From assembly GCA_018659585.1 (NCBI GenBank), contig JABJMC010000017.1, positions 1 through 39,518 of the forward strand: a DNA stretch of 39,518 bases, given 5' to 3'. A program made the position numbers and the translations under genes. Shown piece by piece: positions 31,504-39,518 of the stretch. Numbering within the stretch: the stretch's first letter is position 1; the number at the start of each line of letters is the position of its first letter. A model generated the notes under the pieces. That model ran no database searches. It saw nothing but the letters and a program-made list of their open reading frames with translations, and had not been told where the DNA came from. This stretch comes from Candidatus Peregrinibacteria bacterium. GTDB lineage: Bacteria > Patescibacteriota > Gracilibacteria > UBA1369 > UBA12473.

Positions 31504-33234
31504 TTACATTCTCCCAACCGCCTCAATCCCCAGAATCCCCAATCCGTTTTTTAAAACCTGGGCCACGGCGGCGATCAATTGCAAGCGCGCCACACTTTTT
31601 TCCTCAGATGAGTCGTCTAAAACCTTGTGTTTAACGTAAAAACTGTTGGTTTCTTGGGCTAGGTCGTAGAGGTAGTTGGTAATTCCGTGAATACGGTAGT
31701 CTTTGGTGGCGGACTTGATTACTTCGGGGAAAAGTTGGAGTTTTCGGAGGATGGCGATTTCTTCTGGCTCGGTGAAAGTGGTGGCCGCAATAGAGGCGTC
31801 TAACCCCTCGGGAGCTTTGCGTAAAATTGATTGAATTCGCGCATAAGTGTATTGCAAATAAGGGCCGGTGTTTCCTTGAAAGTCGATCGAAGCACTGGGG
31901 TCGTACGTCATGTCGGATTTAGGGTCGATTTTTAGGATGAAATATTTGAGGGCGCCTAAGGCCACTGCATGGATTAAATCTTCTCTTTCTTGGTCTTTGT
32001 AAGGCATTTCTCTATCTGTTACTTCCTTATCTACGAGTGATTTCAATTCGGCGATAAGATTGTCTAAGTCTACGGTGGTGCCTTCGCGGGATTTCATTTT
32101 TCCACTGGGAAGATTAACCATAGCGTAACTCAAATGGTAAAGTTTTTCGGCCCACTTGTGTCCGAATTTTTTAAGAATTTGGAATAAAACTTTGAAGTGA
32201 TAATCCTGTTCGTTTCCAACCACGTAAATTATGCCATCGGCTTTGGTTTCTTTCATTCGGTCCACTGCTAATTGAATGTCTTGGGTCACATAAATTGTGG
32301 TTCCGTCGGAACGGACCAAGACTTTTTTTCCAGTTTCGGAATCACCTAAATTACAATCTGATAAATCAATGGCTAGGGCGCCACCTTCAATCTCTTCGAC
32401 AATTCCTTTCTGGTGAGCTTCTTCAACCAAAGAACGACCGCCTTCCGAAAACTGACTTTCGTAAGTAGTAAAAGTAAAATGGGATCCAATTAAATCGTAT
32501 GTTTCGTTAAACCCATCGTAAACCCATCCATTCATTTTTTTCCATAAAGCACGGGCTTCGGGGTCTTTTTCTTCCCATTTTTTGAGTATGACGCGGGTTT
32601 CTTGTTCGAGTAATTCGTCTTTTTTGGCTTCTTGTGAGTATTTAACATAATAATCCCCTACAAAATGGTCGCCTTTTTTATCCATGCTTTCTGGGGTTGC
32701 GTTGTTGCCCCATTTTTCATAAGCCAACATGCTTTTACAGATGTGGATTCCGCGATCATTTACGTTTTGGGTGGTCTCAACTTCATATCCATTGGCCTCA
32801 AGTAAATTGGCCACTGCCATTCCGAGAAAGTTGTTGCGAGCGTGTCCTAAGTGGAGTGGCTTGTTCGTGTTTGGTGAGGAATATTCTATGACTATTTTTT
32901 TACCTTGGCCCGTGTCGTTCTGTCCGTATTTATCGTTGATGTTTTTGAGATTTTTGACCAAATATTCCTTAGCCACGTAAAAATTAATAAAGCCCGGTCC
33001 CGCGATCTCTACTTTTTCTACAAAATCTGGTTTTTTGAGTGTATCGACTATTGTTTGCGCAACTTCGCGCGGATTTTTGCCAACTTTTTTGGCGAGACGA
33101 AGAGCGCTATTACAGGAGTAATCGCCGTGCGATGAATCGGACGGGTATTCGATTTCGACAACTTCTTTTCCGTACTCGGGAAAAGCCTTGGCCACTGTTT
33201 GTTGAATGATTTTTGCGAGATCGTCTTTTAACAT
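31504..33234 (-). CDS. argS: arginyl-tRNA synthetase
   Basis: Class I aminoacyl-tRNA synthetase of 576 aa, charging tRNA-Arg. The N-terminal additional domain (about 1-105) has the family string SSHGDYSCNSALRLAK and AGPGFINF. The HIGH motif is NKPLHLGHARNN (HLGH at 128-131). VNDRGIHICKSM and the KMSKS-like site SGKMKSREGT (about 375-385) follow. Anticodon-binding DALR-type residues appear in YLQYTYARIQSILRKA. The C-terminus ends GLGILGIEAVGRM, as expected for a complete ArgS. It begins at the ATG at 33234 and diverges from the CNNM gene at 33302. The GNAT gene follows. Confidence 0.97.
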   Translation of the reverse strand: MLKDDLAKIIQQTVAKAFPEYGKEVVEIEYPSDSSHGDYSCNSALRLAKKVGKNPREVAQTIVDTLKKPDFVEKVEIAGPGFINFYVAKEYLVKNLKNINDKYGQNDTGQGKKIVIEYSSPNTNKPLHLGHARNNFLGMAVANLLEANGYEVETTQNVNDRGIHICKSMLAYEKWGNNATPESMDKKGDHFVGDYYVKYSQEAKKDELLEQETRVILKKWEEKDPEARALWKKMNGWVYDGFNETYDLIGSHFTFTTYESQFSEGGRSLVEEAHQKGIVEEIEGGALAIDLSDCNLGDSETGKKVLVRSDGTTIYVTQDIQLAVDRMKETKADGIIYVVGNEQDYHFKVLFQILKKFGHKWAEKLYHLSYAMVNLPSGKMKSREGTTVDLDNLIAELKSLVDKEVTDREMPYKDQEREDLIHAVALGALKYFILKIDPKSDMTYDPSASIDFQGNTGPYLQYTYARIQSILRKAPEGLDASIAATTFTEPEEIAILRKLQLFPEVIKSATKDYRIHGITNYLYDLAQETNSFYVKHKVLDDSSEEKSVARLQLIAAVAQVLKNGLGILGIEAVGRM

Positions 33235-33301
33235 AACGCCACAAGATTAGCAGAAGGCTAGCAGATATGCTACTGGATATGATACACTCATTTCTGCTTT
33301 T

Positions 33302-34546
33302 ATGACTAAAGACATTATCATTCTCGTTGTGCTGCTTGGTCTATCTGGATATTTCTCCGGAGCCGAGACTGCTCTTATCTCCCTTTCCGAGGCAACTGTT
33401 CGTGATATGTCTCAAAAAAAGCTCAAAGGAGCTAACTGGGTTCATTTTTTAAAAAGTCGTCCCCATAAACTGTTAATCACTATTTTGATTGGCAATAATT
33501 TGATAAATATTTTGGCCTCAGTTTACGCCACACTAGTTTTTCAAAAACTTTTAGGAAACGCTGCTTTGGGAATCATTACTGGTGCACTTACCCTATTCAT
33601 CCTAATTTTTGGGGAAATTGTGCCAAAATCATTTGCTACCAGCCATGCTAAAACTTTATCTCGATTAGTCGCCTTGCCTTTAGTTGGTTTGTTTTGGTTA
33701 TTTTCGCCAGCCGTTTGGTTGCTTGATTTAATGGTTAAATTATTACTCAAAGCTTCGAGCCGCAAAAAAGAATCACACGTTACAGAAGATGAGTTAAAAG
33801 CATTTGTAACCATTGGTGCCGAAGAAGGCGCTATTGAAGTTAATGAAAAAGAATTAATTGAAAATGTTCTGGAATTTACAGATACCAGAGTGCGGGACAT
33901 TATGGTTCCGCGGGTAGAAATTCAAGCTCTACCAATTGACTCTACAATTCACGATGCTGCGGATTTTGTGGCGAAACATCATCACTCTCGGATCCCTCTT
34001 TATAAAGATTCTTTGGATAATATTGTTGGACTTTTGACGGTAAAAACATTGCTTTCACACATGCACCGCAAGGAAATGAATCAACCGCTTTCTAAACTAG
34101 ATATTTTGGAGCCGCTTAAGGTTCCATCTTCCAAAAAAATCAACGCTCTATTTAACGAATTTCAGAAGAGAAGAATACATTTAGCCATTGTTTTAGATGA
34201 ACACGGTGGTACGGCCGGGCTCATCACTTTAGAAGATATTCTAGAAGAAATTGTGGGCGAAATTGTGGATGAGTTTGATGAAGAAGAAAAATCTGAAGTC
34301 ACTTTAATTGGAAAAACCGAATTAGAAGCAACGGGCAAAGCTTTGATTGAAGATATTAATGACGAGCTTAAGATCAAAATCCCCTGCCAAGATCATAAAA
34401 CAATTAGTTATTATATTACGGAAAAGTTAGGTCGTTTTCCACGACGCGGCGAAGAAATTAAAGGAAAAGGCTACGTGATTACTGTGGATGAAATGCAAAA
34501 ACATACCATCAAAAAAGTCACCATCGAAAAAAAAGGACGTAAATAG
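33302..34546 (+). CDS. CNNM/CorC-type membrane protein (DUF21, CBS pair, CorC_HlyC domain)
   Basis: A 414-aa protein of the CNNM/CorC (TlyC, hemolysin III-like) family, linked to Mg2+ or Co2+ efflux. A DUF21 transmembrane domain (about 1-165) opens with LSGYFSGAETALISLSEA and has ILIGNNLINILAS and FGEIVPKSFATSHA. A tandem CBS pair (about 195-320: VRDIMVPRVEIQALP, HSRIPLYKDSLDNIVGLL, HLAIVLDEHGGTAGLITLED) follows. The CorC_HlyC domain (about 335-410) is TGKALIEDINDELKI and later GRFPRRGEEI. All parts are in the usual order and of normal length. A TATGAT or TACACT -10 candidate lies 12-18 nt upstream of the ATG at 33302, so the leader is short. There is no Shine-Dalgarno site. Confidence 0.95.
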   Translation: MTKDIIILVVLLGLSGYFSGAETALISLSEATVRDMSQKKLKGANWVHFLKSRPHKLLITILIGNNLINILASVYATLVFQKLLGNAALGIITGALTLFILIFGEIVPKSFATSHAKTLSRLVALPLVGLFWLFSPAVWLLDLMVKLLLKASSRKKESHVTEDELKAFVTIGAEEGAIEVNEKELIENVLEFTDTRVRDIMVPRVEIQALPIDSTIHDAADFVAKHHHSRIPLYKDSLDNIVGLLTVKTLLSHMHRKEMNQPLSKLDILEPLKVPSSKKINALFNEFQKRRIHLAIVLDEHGGTAGLITLEDILEEIVGEIVDEFDEEEKSEVTLIGKTELEATGKALIEDINDELKIKIPCQDHKTISYYITEKLGRFPRRGEEIKGKGYVITVDEMQKHTIKKVTIEKKGRK

Positions 34547-34593
34547 TCTTACTTAAGCACAACACACACATAAATCCCGTCAATTCTTGCTCC

Positions 34594-34622
34594 TTGAAGG
34601 ATTACCCCTTTTATGGTAAAAT
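34594..34622 (+). promoter_or_regulatory. promoter of the LPTTG surface-protein gene
   Basis: TTGAAG (34594-34599), 17-nt spacer ending TGG, TAAAAT (34617-34622). Start near 34629, leaving an A-rich leader of about 39 nt, the longest among the promoters placed here. Confidence 0.65.
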
Positions 34623-34667
34623 TTTATGATTTAAAAAAATCAAAACTAACACTAAAAGCAAATCACC

Positions 34668-36290
34668 ATGACAAAAAAACTTTTCCTAACAAAATGGTTG
34701 CCGTTAATTGTCGGCTATAAACTCTTGTTCCTATTCGTTCTAGCTATCTATAGTTTTATGAACGTAGGAGCAGCTTTCGCGGAAGTGGAAGTAGAAGACA
34801 CTGAAGTCCCTGGCTATGTAGATGGCCTCGCTGTCACTCCTGGTGACGGAGAAGCCACCCTTACCTGGGATGCCGCCACTGATAACGTCGGAGTTACCGG
34901 ATACAATGTGTATTTTGGAACCGAACCTGTGGAAGCAGCCGGTGATGAATATAACCTAGGATCGCTTGAGGTTGGTGATGTCCTCGAGTACACAGTTCCT
35001 GGTTTAGAAAATGGTGTGACTTATTATTTTGCGATAACAGCCGTTGATGATGCTGAAAACGAAAGTGAATCTTATAGTTTTGAAGAAAGTGCAACTCCAG
35101 ACGGAGCCGGGGATGATGGTGACAACCCTACTGTACTTGATGCCGAAGCAACTGATTGTACAACTATTGAAGTGACTTTTTCCGAAGCAGTTACCTTCCC
35201 TGCCGAAAATGCTGGGGAAGCTTTTACAATCGAAAACCTAGATAATCTTCTTTATCTAGAAGTAACTAGTGTTAGCCATTCAGACGATGGTGATGAAAAA
35301 CTTATTCTAACCACCGAAGAAATGGATGCCACTGCCCAGTATATAATGACTGTAGGCGTGGAAATTGAAGATCGCTTTGATCACGCCGTGATTAGCGGCA
35401 CTTCTGATACGGCGATCCTTTCTGGGGCTGAGTGTGCGGTTGTAGTGGAAGACCCTGTTGACGATGTTGAGGATACTGAAACTGTCGATGACACCGAAGG
35501 CATTGAAACTGACACTGAAGATGCGGATGTTAGTGCTCCAAACCTAGAAGAAGTTGTAGTAACCGCTTTCACAGAATTAGAATTAACTTTTGATGAAGAA
35601 GTTTACCTCCCAGCAGATGAGGATCATGAAGATGATTCTGATCCCGCTTTGGAAGCTTTTGAAATCTTTGATGGCGAAGATAATGTTTTAGAAGTAACAG
35701 CTGTAGAGTATAAAATCTCTGAAACTGATGAGCTAACTGAAGATCAAACAATTTTAGTACTAACTACTTCTGAGCACGCGGCTGAAACTGAATATTTTAT
35801 TGCCGTAACTGGTGTGCTTGACGTGGCTGGCAATGAAACTGCTGGAGATTTCTCTAGCGCGATGTCTTACGCTACTCCCGAAGCTTCGGCTTTTGATACT
35901 GGCGATGACACTGATGTTGATGTTGTTGCCCCCGAAGATGTCACTGAATTTGTGACTAGTGTAGTTGATTTGATTGTTGATCTAAACTGGGCAGAAAGTT
36001 TGAACTCAGCTGGCGATTTAGTTGATCAAGTTCTCTACGTTAGTTCTGATGGCGGAAATACTTATGAAGAAGTTGGTTCCGTGGAAGATGCTACTGAATA
36101 CACTTACGAAGGTGGTGTTGAAGGCCAAACTTACCTCTTTAAAGTGGTAACTGTTGATGAATACGGAAACATGAGTGAAGGAACTGTGGCTTCGGCTACT
36201 CTTCCAACCACTGGAGCAGGTATTGCTCTACTCGGAGCTGCTTCTCTCTTCGGAGGAAGTGCTCTAGCGCGACGTCGACGTCGCAAATAA
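34668..36290 (+). CDS. surface protein with Fn3/Ig-like domains and LPTTG sorting signal
   Basis: An exported, probably sortase-anchored protein of 540 aa. Signal peptide residues 1-39 end AAFA. A fibronectin type III domain (about 49-143) has ATLTWDAATDNVGVTGYNVY and VTYYFAITAVDDAENES. Two SbsA/Big_5-type Ig-like domains follow (about 150-250 and 290-405; SEAVTF, FDEEVYL). Between them is an Asp/Glu/Thr-rich linker (about 262-290). A last Fn3-like domain (about 420-512) ends DEYGNMSEGTVASATLP. The C-terminus is a cell-wall sorting signal: LPTTG, a hydrophobic segment and RRRRRK. The protein is very acidic. Known sortase substrates have this exact tail order. A role in cell contact or an S-layer-like coat is plausible. 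A terminator follows at 36302. Confidence 0.92.
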   Translation: MTKKLFLTKWLPLIVGYKLLFLFVLAIYSFMNVGAAFAEVEVEDTEVPGYVDGLAVTPGDGEATLTWDAATDNVGVTGYNVYFGTEPVEAAGDEYNLGSLEVGDVLEYTVPGLENGVTYYFAITAVDDAENESESYSFEESATPDGAGDDGDNPTVLDAEATDCTTIEVTFSEAVTFPAENAGEAFTIENLDNLLYLEVTSVSHSDDGDEKLILTTEEMDATAQYIMTVGVEIEDRFDHAVISGTSDTAILSGAECAVVVEDPVDDVEDTETVDDTEGIETDTEDADVSAPNLEEVVVTAFTELELTFDEEVYLPADEDHEDDSDPALEAFEIFDGEDNVLEVTAVEYKISETDELTEDQTILVLTTSEHAAETEYFIAVTGVLDVAGNETAGDFSSAMSYATPEASAFDTGDDTDVDVVAPEDVTEFVTSVVDLIVDLNWAESLNSAGDLVDQVLYVSSDGGNTYEEVGSVEDATEYTYEGGVEGQTYLFKVVTVDEYGNMSEGTVASATLPTTGAGIALLGAASLFGGSALARRRRRK

Positions 36291-36301
36291 AAGACGCCGC
36301 C

Positions 36302-36320
36302 CGCGCCTTGAGCGCGTTTT
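36302..36320 (+). terminator. rho-independent terminator of the surface-protein gene
   Basis: CGCGC (36302-36306), loop CTTGA, GCGCG (36312-36316), followed by TTTT (36317-36320). An outer GCCCGC/GCGGGC pair (36299-36304, 36321-36326) offers an alternative stem. Confidence 0.7.
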
Positions 36321-36346
36321 GCGGGCTCTAAAATTAGGATCTGCGT

Positions 36347-36373
36347 AGCCGTTGATACTTGCTATCGGCGGCT
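36347..36373 (+). other. 10-bp RNA hairpin with two G-U pairs
   Basis: AGCCGTTGAT (36347-36356) can pair with ATCGGCGGCT (36364-36373) over a 7-nt loop. The two T/G positions pair only in plus-strand RNA. It lies between the two converging genes and has no T tract. Confidence 0.4.
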
Positions 36374-36374
36374 A

Positions 36375-37592
36375 TTAGTTTAACTTTCCCAAACGTTGAA
36401 CACGAGCCATCCCACCACCGGCCCCGTTTCTAAGATGAGTTTTATCAAATTTTGTCCAACCAAAATGAGATGTTTCACTGGTGTCTGAAATCATTCTTGG
36501 ATGAATCCAAACATCTGGATGGCAAGGCTCAAAAACATAAGGTTCAAAAGCTTCTGACTCTCTAACTGCGGCCATTAACTCTTCTATTTTTCTGTACTGT
36601 TTTCTGCTTACTTTGCAGCCAGTTCTAACGCCTAATAATCTTTGGGCTTCTGTTCTCGGACAACCATAGGCCTTTACTACCTCATCAACCATAACGGCAA
36701 CTACTTCTTTATTTAAGTATATTTTGTCATTCACAAAAAACGGATCTTCTTTTAAAAAAATTAAAACATCATCTAGCCCTACGCGAATTTCATTAAGAGT
36801 TTGAATGTCACCAATTACTTCGCCCCTTTTTAATCTTTCCAAAAACAACTGAATTGTGCCTTTATATAAATCTGTTAATTGAGCTAAAACATGGTAGAGA
36901 TCTTTTTTTGTAATAGTGCGATTAATAGCTTGGATTTCAGCTATGCGTTCTAAATGATCACCAAGTAATCCTAGCTCTGAGGAACGTGACGCCGGGAAAA
37001 TCTCTTGGCCACTAGCCACTGAACAGCAAATTGCTACTAACGCTATTTGAATTCTTTTGTTTGGTTTACGTAAATCGCGGGAAACATCTTCGAAATTCGA
37101 ACCTGTAATATGCGATACAGCTCCAATAAGACGCCTTTCTGTACAGTGCGGGGCAAGAGCTTTTATTCTATCAATTAAATGACCATTATCAGCTTCTATT
37201 AAGTCGTCTTTTAGGGGTTTTCTCTTTCTTTTGGGTTTTCTAGGTTCTCTAGGCTTGATCTTACGAATTGGTTCTTGCTTTAAATGCACAAGATCACCAG
37301 GGCGGAGGGGAGCAACCCTAACGATATCTAATATTTGTTCTAATATTTGCTCTAGTTTTTTTCGAGCTTCTAAAAAAGTTTCATAAACTATGTCATTAGG
37401 CTTAAGCGGGCTAAATAAAAAATCACGATCTTTAGGCGTAAGTCCTAATAATTTTCCTACTACACCAGCTACATCTTTTTTAATTAACCCATATTCAGCG
37501 CGAAGAATATTGTCTAATAGTGCCGGTACCGGGTCGGCCTGTATAAATTCTTCGCTTATAATAATTTTTCCTATTTGTTTTAAATCGCTCAT
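36375..37592 (-). CDS. unknown 405-aa protein with basic central linker
   Basis: Not recognised. An N-terminal helical domain (about 1-100: IISEEFIQADPVPALLDNIL, KKLEQILEQILDIVRV) is joined by a strongly basic Pro/Lys/Arg linker (about 108-128: KIKPREPRKPKRKRKPLK). A long helical region follows (about 130-260: IDRIKALAPHCTERRLIGAV, ITKKDLYHVLAQLTDL). A unit at about 295-345 looks like a helix-turn-helix (VVAVMVDEVVKAYGCPRTEA, then QRLLGVRTGCKVSRKQYRKI). The tail (about 350-405) is Gly/His-rich with PDVWIHPRM and GAGGGMARVQRLG. The basic linker and helix-turn-helix suggest nucleic-acid binding, which is inference. It begins 11 nt after the stop of the upstream gene and is in one operon with it. 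No Shine-Dalgarno site is seen. Confidence 0.65.
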   Translation of the reverse strand: MSDLKQIGKIIISEEFIQADPVPALLDNILRAEYGLIKKDVAGVVGKLLGLTPKDRDFLFSPLKPNDIVYETFLEARKKLEQILEQILDIVRVAPLRPGDLVHLKQEPIRKIKPREPRKPKRKRKPLKDDLIEADNGHLIDRIKALAPHCTERRLIGAVSHITGSNFEDVSRDLRKPNKRIQIALVAICCSVASGQEIFPASRSSELGLLGDHLERIAEIQAINRTITKKDLYHVLAQLTDLYKGTIQLFLERLKRGEVIGDIQTLNEIRVGLDDVLIFLKEDPFFVNDKIYLNKEVVAVMVDEVVKAYGCPRTEAQRLLGVRTGCKVSRKQYRKIEELMAAVRESEAFEPYVFEPCHPDVWIHPRMISDTSETSHFGWTKFDKTHLRNGAGGGMARVQRLGKLN

Positions 37593-37603
37593 TTAGTTTA
37601 ATT

Positions 37604-39518
37604 TTATTTAGCTCCACCGTTTGATGGTAATTCGTTGTCTTCTGCTAATACCTCGGACGGCACAAGTTCAGACGGCACTAGAATTGTTTCTAAATCGTCT
37701 TCCTCTCCTACAAAAACTAACGCCCTTCCTCCTGTATGTATCCCTGTAAAACGAACTGTGTCTCCATCCCATTGTAATAAATCATACCAAACCTCATCTA
37801 AATCTTGAAACTCACTTAATTCTTCTTCTTCTAAGTCATCTGCCTGCGCTAATAGGTGCCTATATCTAGCTAATCCTGTTTGGTCTTTTAATTCACTTAA
37901 TTTTAAGACCCATTCTGGCCGAGGCTTTATTGGTTTAGCTTTTACCCGCTCGACAGCAGCGGCAATAGCTGCTCTTGCTTCAGCAGTTAATGGTTTCTTT
38001 TTCTTGCCTCGACTTGTTTCTGCCGAATCTTCATCTCCCCAATAATTAATATCTAAAACTCCACCAAAATCAGAAGATCCTTCTGCTTCGTCTTCGTCTA
38101 GAGTATCAACCGTTCCACTACCCACAAAGGAAAGCAGTTCACCTTGTGGTGCCCTACCGTCACCAAGCGCACCCATTGTTCTGGCATGACTTTTTTCTTG
38201 TGGGCGAGGGTCGTTAGGATGAGCACCAGGATAGCTAGCAAGTAATGGAATCTTAATAACTACGGCTCCTTGTGGGGGTGGTGAGGAGGAAGAGGTAGCT
38301 CTAGCAGATCTTTTTGGCTCTTTCTTTTTGCCGCGATTTTTAAACGGGGAAGCGGGTAGTTCGTAACCATCCATTGATAATTTTAAAGCGGCTTCGATAA
38401 TCAAAGAGGCATTAGCCGGACTAATGGCGGTGAATCCTTTTTGTTCATAAGCTACAACTTCTAATAGTCTTTCATTCCCTCCTAAAACTGTCCCTAGAGC
38501 TCCATTAATAGTTTCACGTTCTGCTAATCGGCGACGTCCTAATGCCAAAAAATCACTATCTTCTCCAGATGATGCTATGCATTTATTCCATTCTGCAGCC
38601 CTTACAAAAGGCCTTTGAGCTCGTAAAGTGTGTGCCAGAAGTTGTCTTGTAATAGAATTATGTTTACTCCCTTTGGAGGCGCTGTCGTCTAATAATTTTT
38701 GACACCTTGCTTCTTGCTCAGGAATTGGCAACTCTGCCCAGGCGCGCCGAAGCGGCTCAATGGCCTCCCAGGCAACTAGTAAAGCTGCTTTTTCTTTTGG
38801 AATAGGGTTTTTGGGAGGGGCTGGATCAGGAACAATTCTGACAGATGGTTTGTCAGTTGAACCTGAAAGAACTGGCTGGTATTCATCCATAAAAGGATCT
38901 TGATGGAAATTTAAAATCTGAACTAAGACTCGCTCTATTTCTGGCGCCTTTAAAACTGTGTAATCAGGCACTGGGAAAGAAACAATAGTTTCTTTCAAGG
39001 CCTGAGGTAATTGCTTTCGAGCTCGAAATAAACGTTGCCTTAAAGCCGCTGGAGTAACGCTTTCTATTTTTTCTCCTTCGCGCAACATAACTACTAAAAA
39101 GTCTTCATCATTAAATGCTGCTTCACCCTGAGATAAAATGTTGGTTATAATCCGAGCTAGATTAGGAGCGGCTCTAAGCCCTGTCCCTCCAAGTGATTGG
39201 AAAAATCGTTCACATAACTCTTGACGTTCTGCGGTTGGGATCGCTAAGAATCTTTGTCTTAATGGTTCAATTTGCGCCCAATTAGCAGAAGCTAACTCTA
39301 ATTGTTCTCGAGCAGCAGGATCGACTGGCGGGGTTGCTGGCGGGGTTGCTGGTGGGACCGCTGATGAGGCCGCTGGCGGGACATACTCGGTGGGCCCAAG
39401 GTCTGGTTGGGGTGACGCTGGCGGAGGGGATTGTGAAAGGGCAGCTCCAATTGTTCCAGTTGAGTGAATTTTTAATATTTCGGTGAGAATCTCCCCAGCA
39501 ACATGAGCGTTAATTTGC
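37604..39518 (-). CDS. unknown modular protein, 5' end outside window
   Basis: 637 residues are visible and the frame is open to the window edge; the ATG at 39088 is internal. I do not recognise the family. After a Pro/Ala-rich stretch (about 39320-39440 nt) there are two copies of one module. Copy 1 has WAQIEPLRQRFLAIPTAERQ (about 39280-39222). Copy 2 has WEAIEPLRRAWAELPIPEQE (about 38790-38731). Each is followed by helices, a recognition-like helix (TPAALRQRLFRARKQL; LGRRRLAERE) and a hairpin-plus-helix tail (VVAYEQKGFTAISPA then IIEAALKL). The tails resemble those in the protein at 17644. A disordered, partly basic region (about 38360-38000 nt) and an acidic C-terminal domain (DLEEEELSEFQDLDEVWYDL) end the protein. 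DNA binding is inferred. It is co-transcribed with 36375-37592. Confidence 0.65.
   Translation of the reverse strand, partial: QINAHVAGEILTEILKIHSTGTIGAALSQSPPPASPQPDLGPTEYVPPAASSAVPPATPPATPPVDPAAREQLELASANWAQIEPLRQRFLAIPTAERQELCERFFQSLGGTGLRAAPNLARIITNILSQGEAAFNDEDFLVVMLREGEKIESVTPAALRQRLFRARKQLPQALKETIVSFPVPDYTVLKAPEIERVLVQILNFHQDPFMDEYQPVLSGSTDKPSVRIVPDPAPPKNPIPKEKAALLVAWEAIEPLRRAWAELPIPEQEARCQKLLDDSASKGSKHNSITRQLLAHTLRAQRPFVRAAEWNKCIASSGEDSDFLALGRRRLAERETINGALGTVLGGNERLLEVVAYEQKGFTAISPANASLIIEAALKLSMDGYELPASPFKNRGKKKEPKRSARATSSSSPPPQGAVVIKIPLLASYPGAHPNDPRPQEKSHARTMGALGDGRAPQGELLSFVGSGTVDTLDEDEAEGSSDFGGVLDINYWGDEDSAETSRGKKKKPLTAEARAAIAAAVERVKAKPIKPRPEWVLKLSELKDQTGLARYRHLLAQADDLEEEELSEFQDLDEVWYDLLQWDGDTVRFTGIHTGGRALVFVGEEDDLETILVPSELVPSEVLAEDNELPSNGGAK

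Noticed and set aside
33235-33301. A firm bidirectional promoter between argS and the CNNM gene
   Set aside because: -10-like hexamers occur on both strands, but no -35 partners with proper spacing were found, so it is not listed as a feature.
39088-39518. ATG at 39088 as the true start of the right-edge gene
   Set aside because: The frame stays open to the window edge, and the upstream part contains the first copy of the internal repeat, so coding continues beyond 39088.

Overview
The window looks like a chromosome segment of a Candidate Phyla Radiation (Patescibacteria) bacterium. Candidatus Peregrinibacteria is the best guess. The grounds are a form II/III-type RuBisCO among ordinary bacterial genes, an AT-rich genome with many unrecognised proteins, a Gram-positive-like envelope set (LPxTG-type surface protein, PrsW, Ctp protease, lipoproteins), and normal use of TGA as a stop, which argues against the code-25 lineages. 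No rRNA is present, so the placement is an inference.

Layout. 1-2380: 3' part of a PcrA/UvrD helicase, then a small unknown gene with a strong promoter and terminator. 2437-4987 (minus): two lipoprotein genes, one of them a strikingly GC-rich M23/MopE/beta-helix protein that looks acquired. 5154-7154: YmdB-type phosphodiesterase and a Ctp protease. 7129-11378 (minus): RuBisCO followed by a membrane-anchored small protein, an AstE-like zinc hydrolase, PrsW and an unknown protein. 11469-12719: a beta-propeller protein behind tRNA-Ser(GCT). 12800-15731 (minus): four-gene operon of three unknown proteins and a HAD phosphatase. 15782-17478 (minus): tRNA-Ser(TGA), a VIT1/CCC1-like transporter and a zinc-ribbon membrane protein. 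17644-21957: a 1437-residue multi-module protein. 21985-27585: endonuclease Q-like protein, a Fic protein with its own operator, a second UvrD helicase with an abnormal 2B region, and another unknown modular protein. 27589-33234 (minus): two transport/membrane genes, a 58-residue gene, an unknown gene, a GNAT acetyltransferase and argS. 33302-36290: a CNNM/CorC-type protein and an LPTTG surface protein. 36375 to the right edge (minus): two unknown proteins, the second cut by the window end.

The most unusual content is a family of unknown proteins (17644-21957, 26440-27585, 37604-39518) built from diverged copies of one module that resembles an OmpR/PhoB-type winged helix. The copies are joined by Pro/Ala/Lys-rich linkers. 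Several unknown genes share perfect TTGACA promoters and short C-rich leaders containing ACCCT. Shine-Dalgarno sequences are almost absent upstream of starts; the clear exception is the GC-rich lipoprotein gene. At least two genes (21985 and 29343) have promoters placed so that transcription should begin at the start codon itself.

No stretch over about 300 bases lacks a gene. The larger gaps (5018-5153, 17479-17643, 29602-29665, 34547-34667) hold promoters or tRNA leaders. No insertion sequence, CRISPR array or phage gene was seen.
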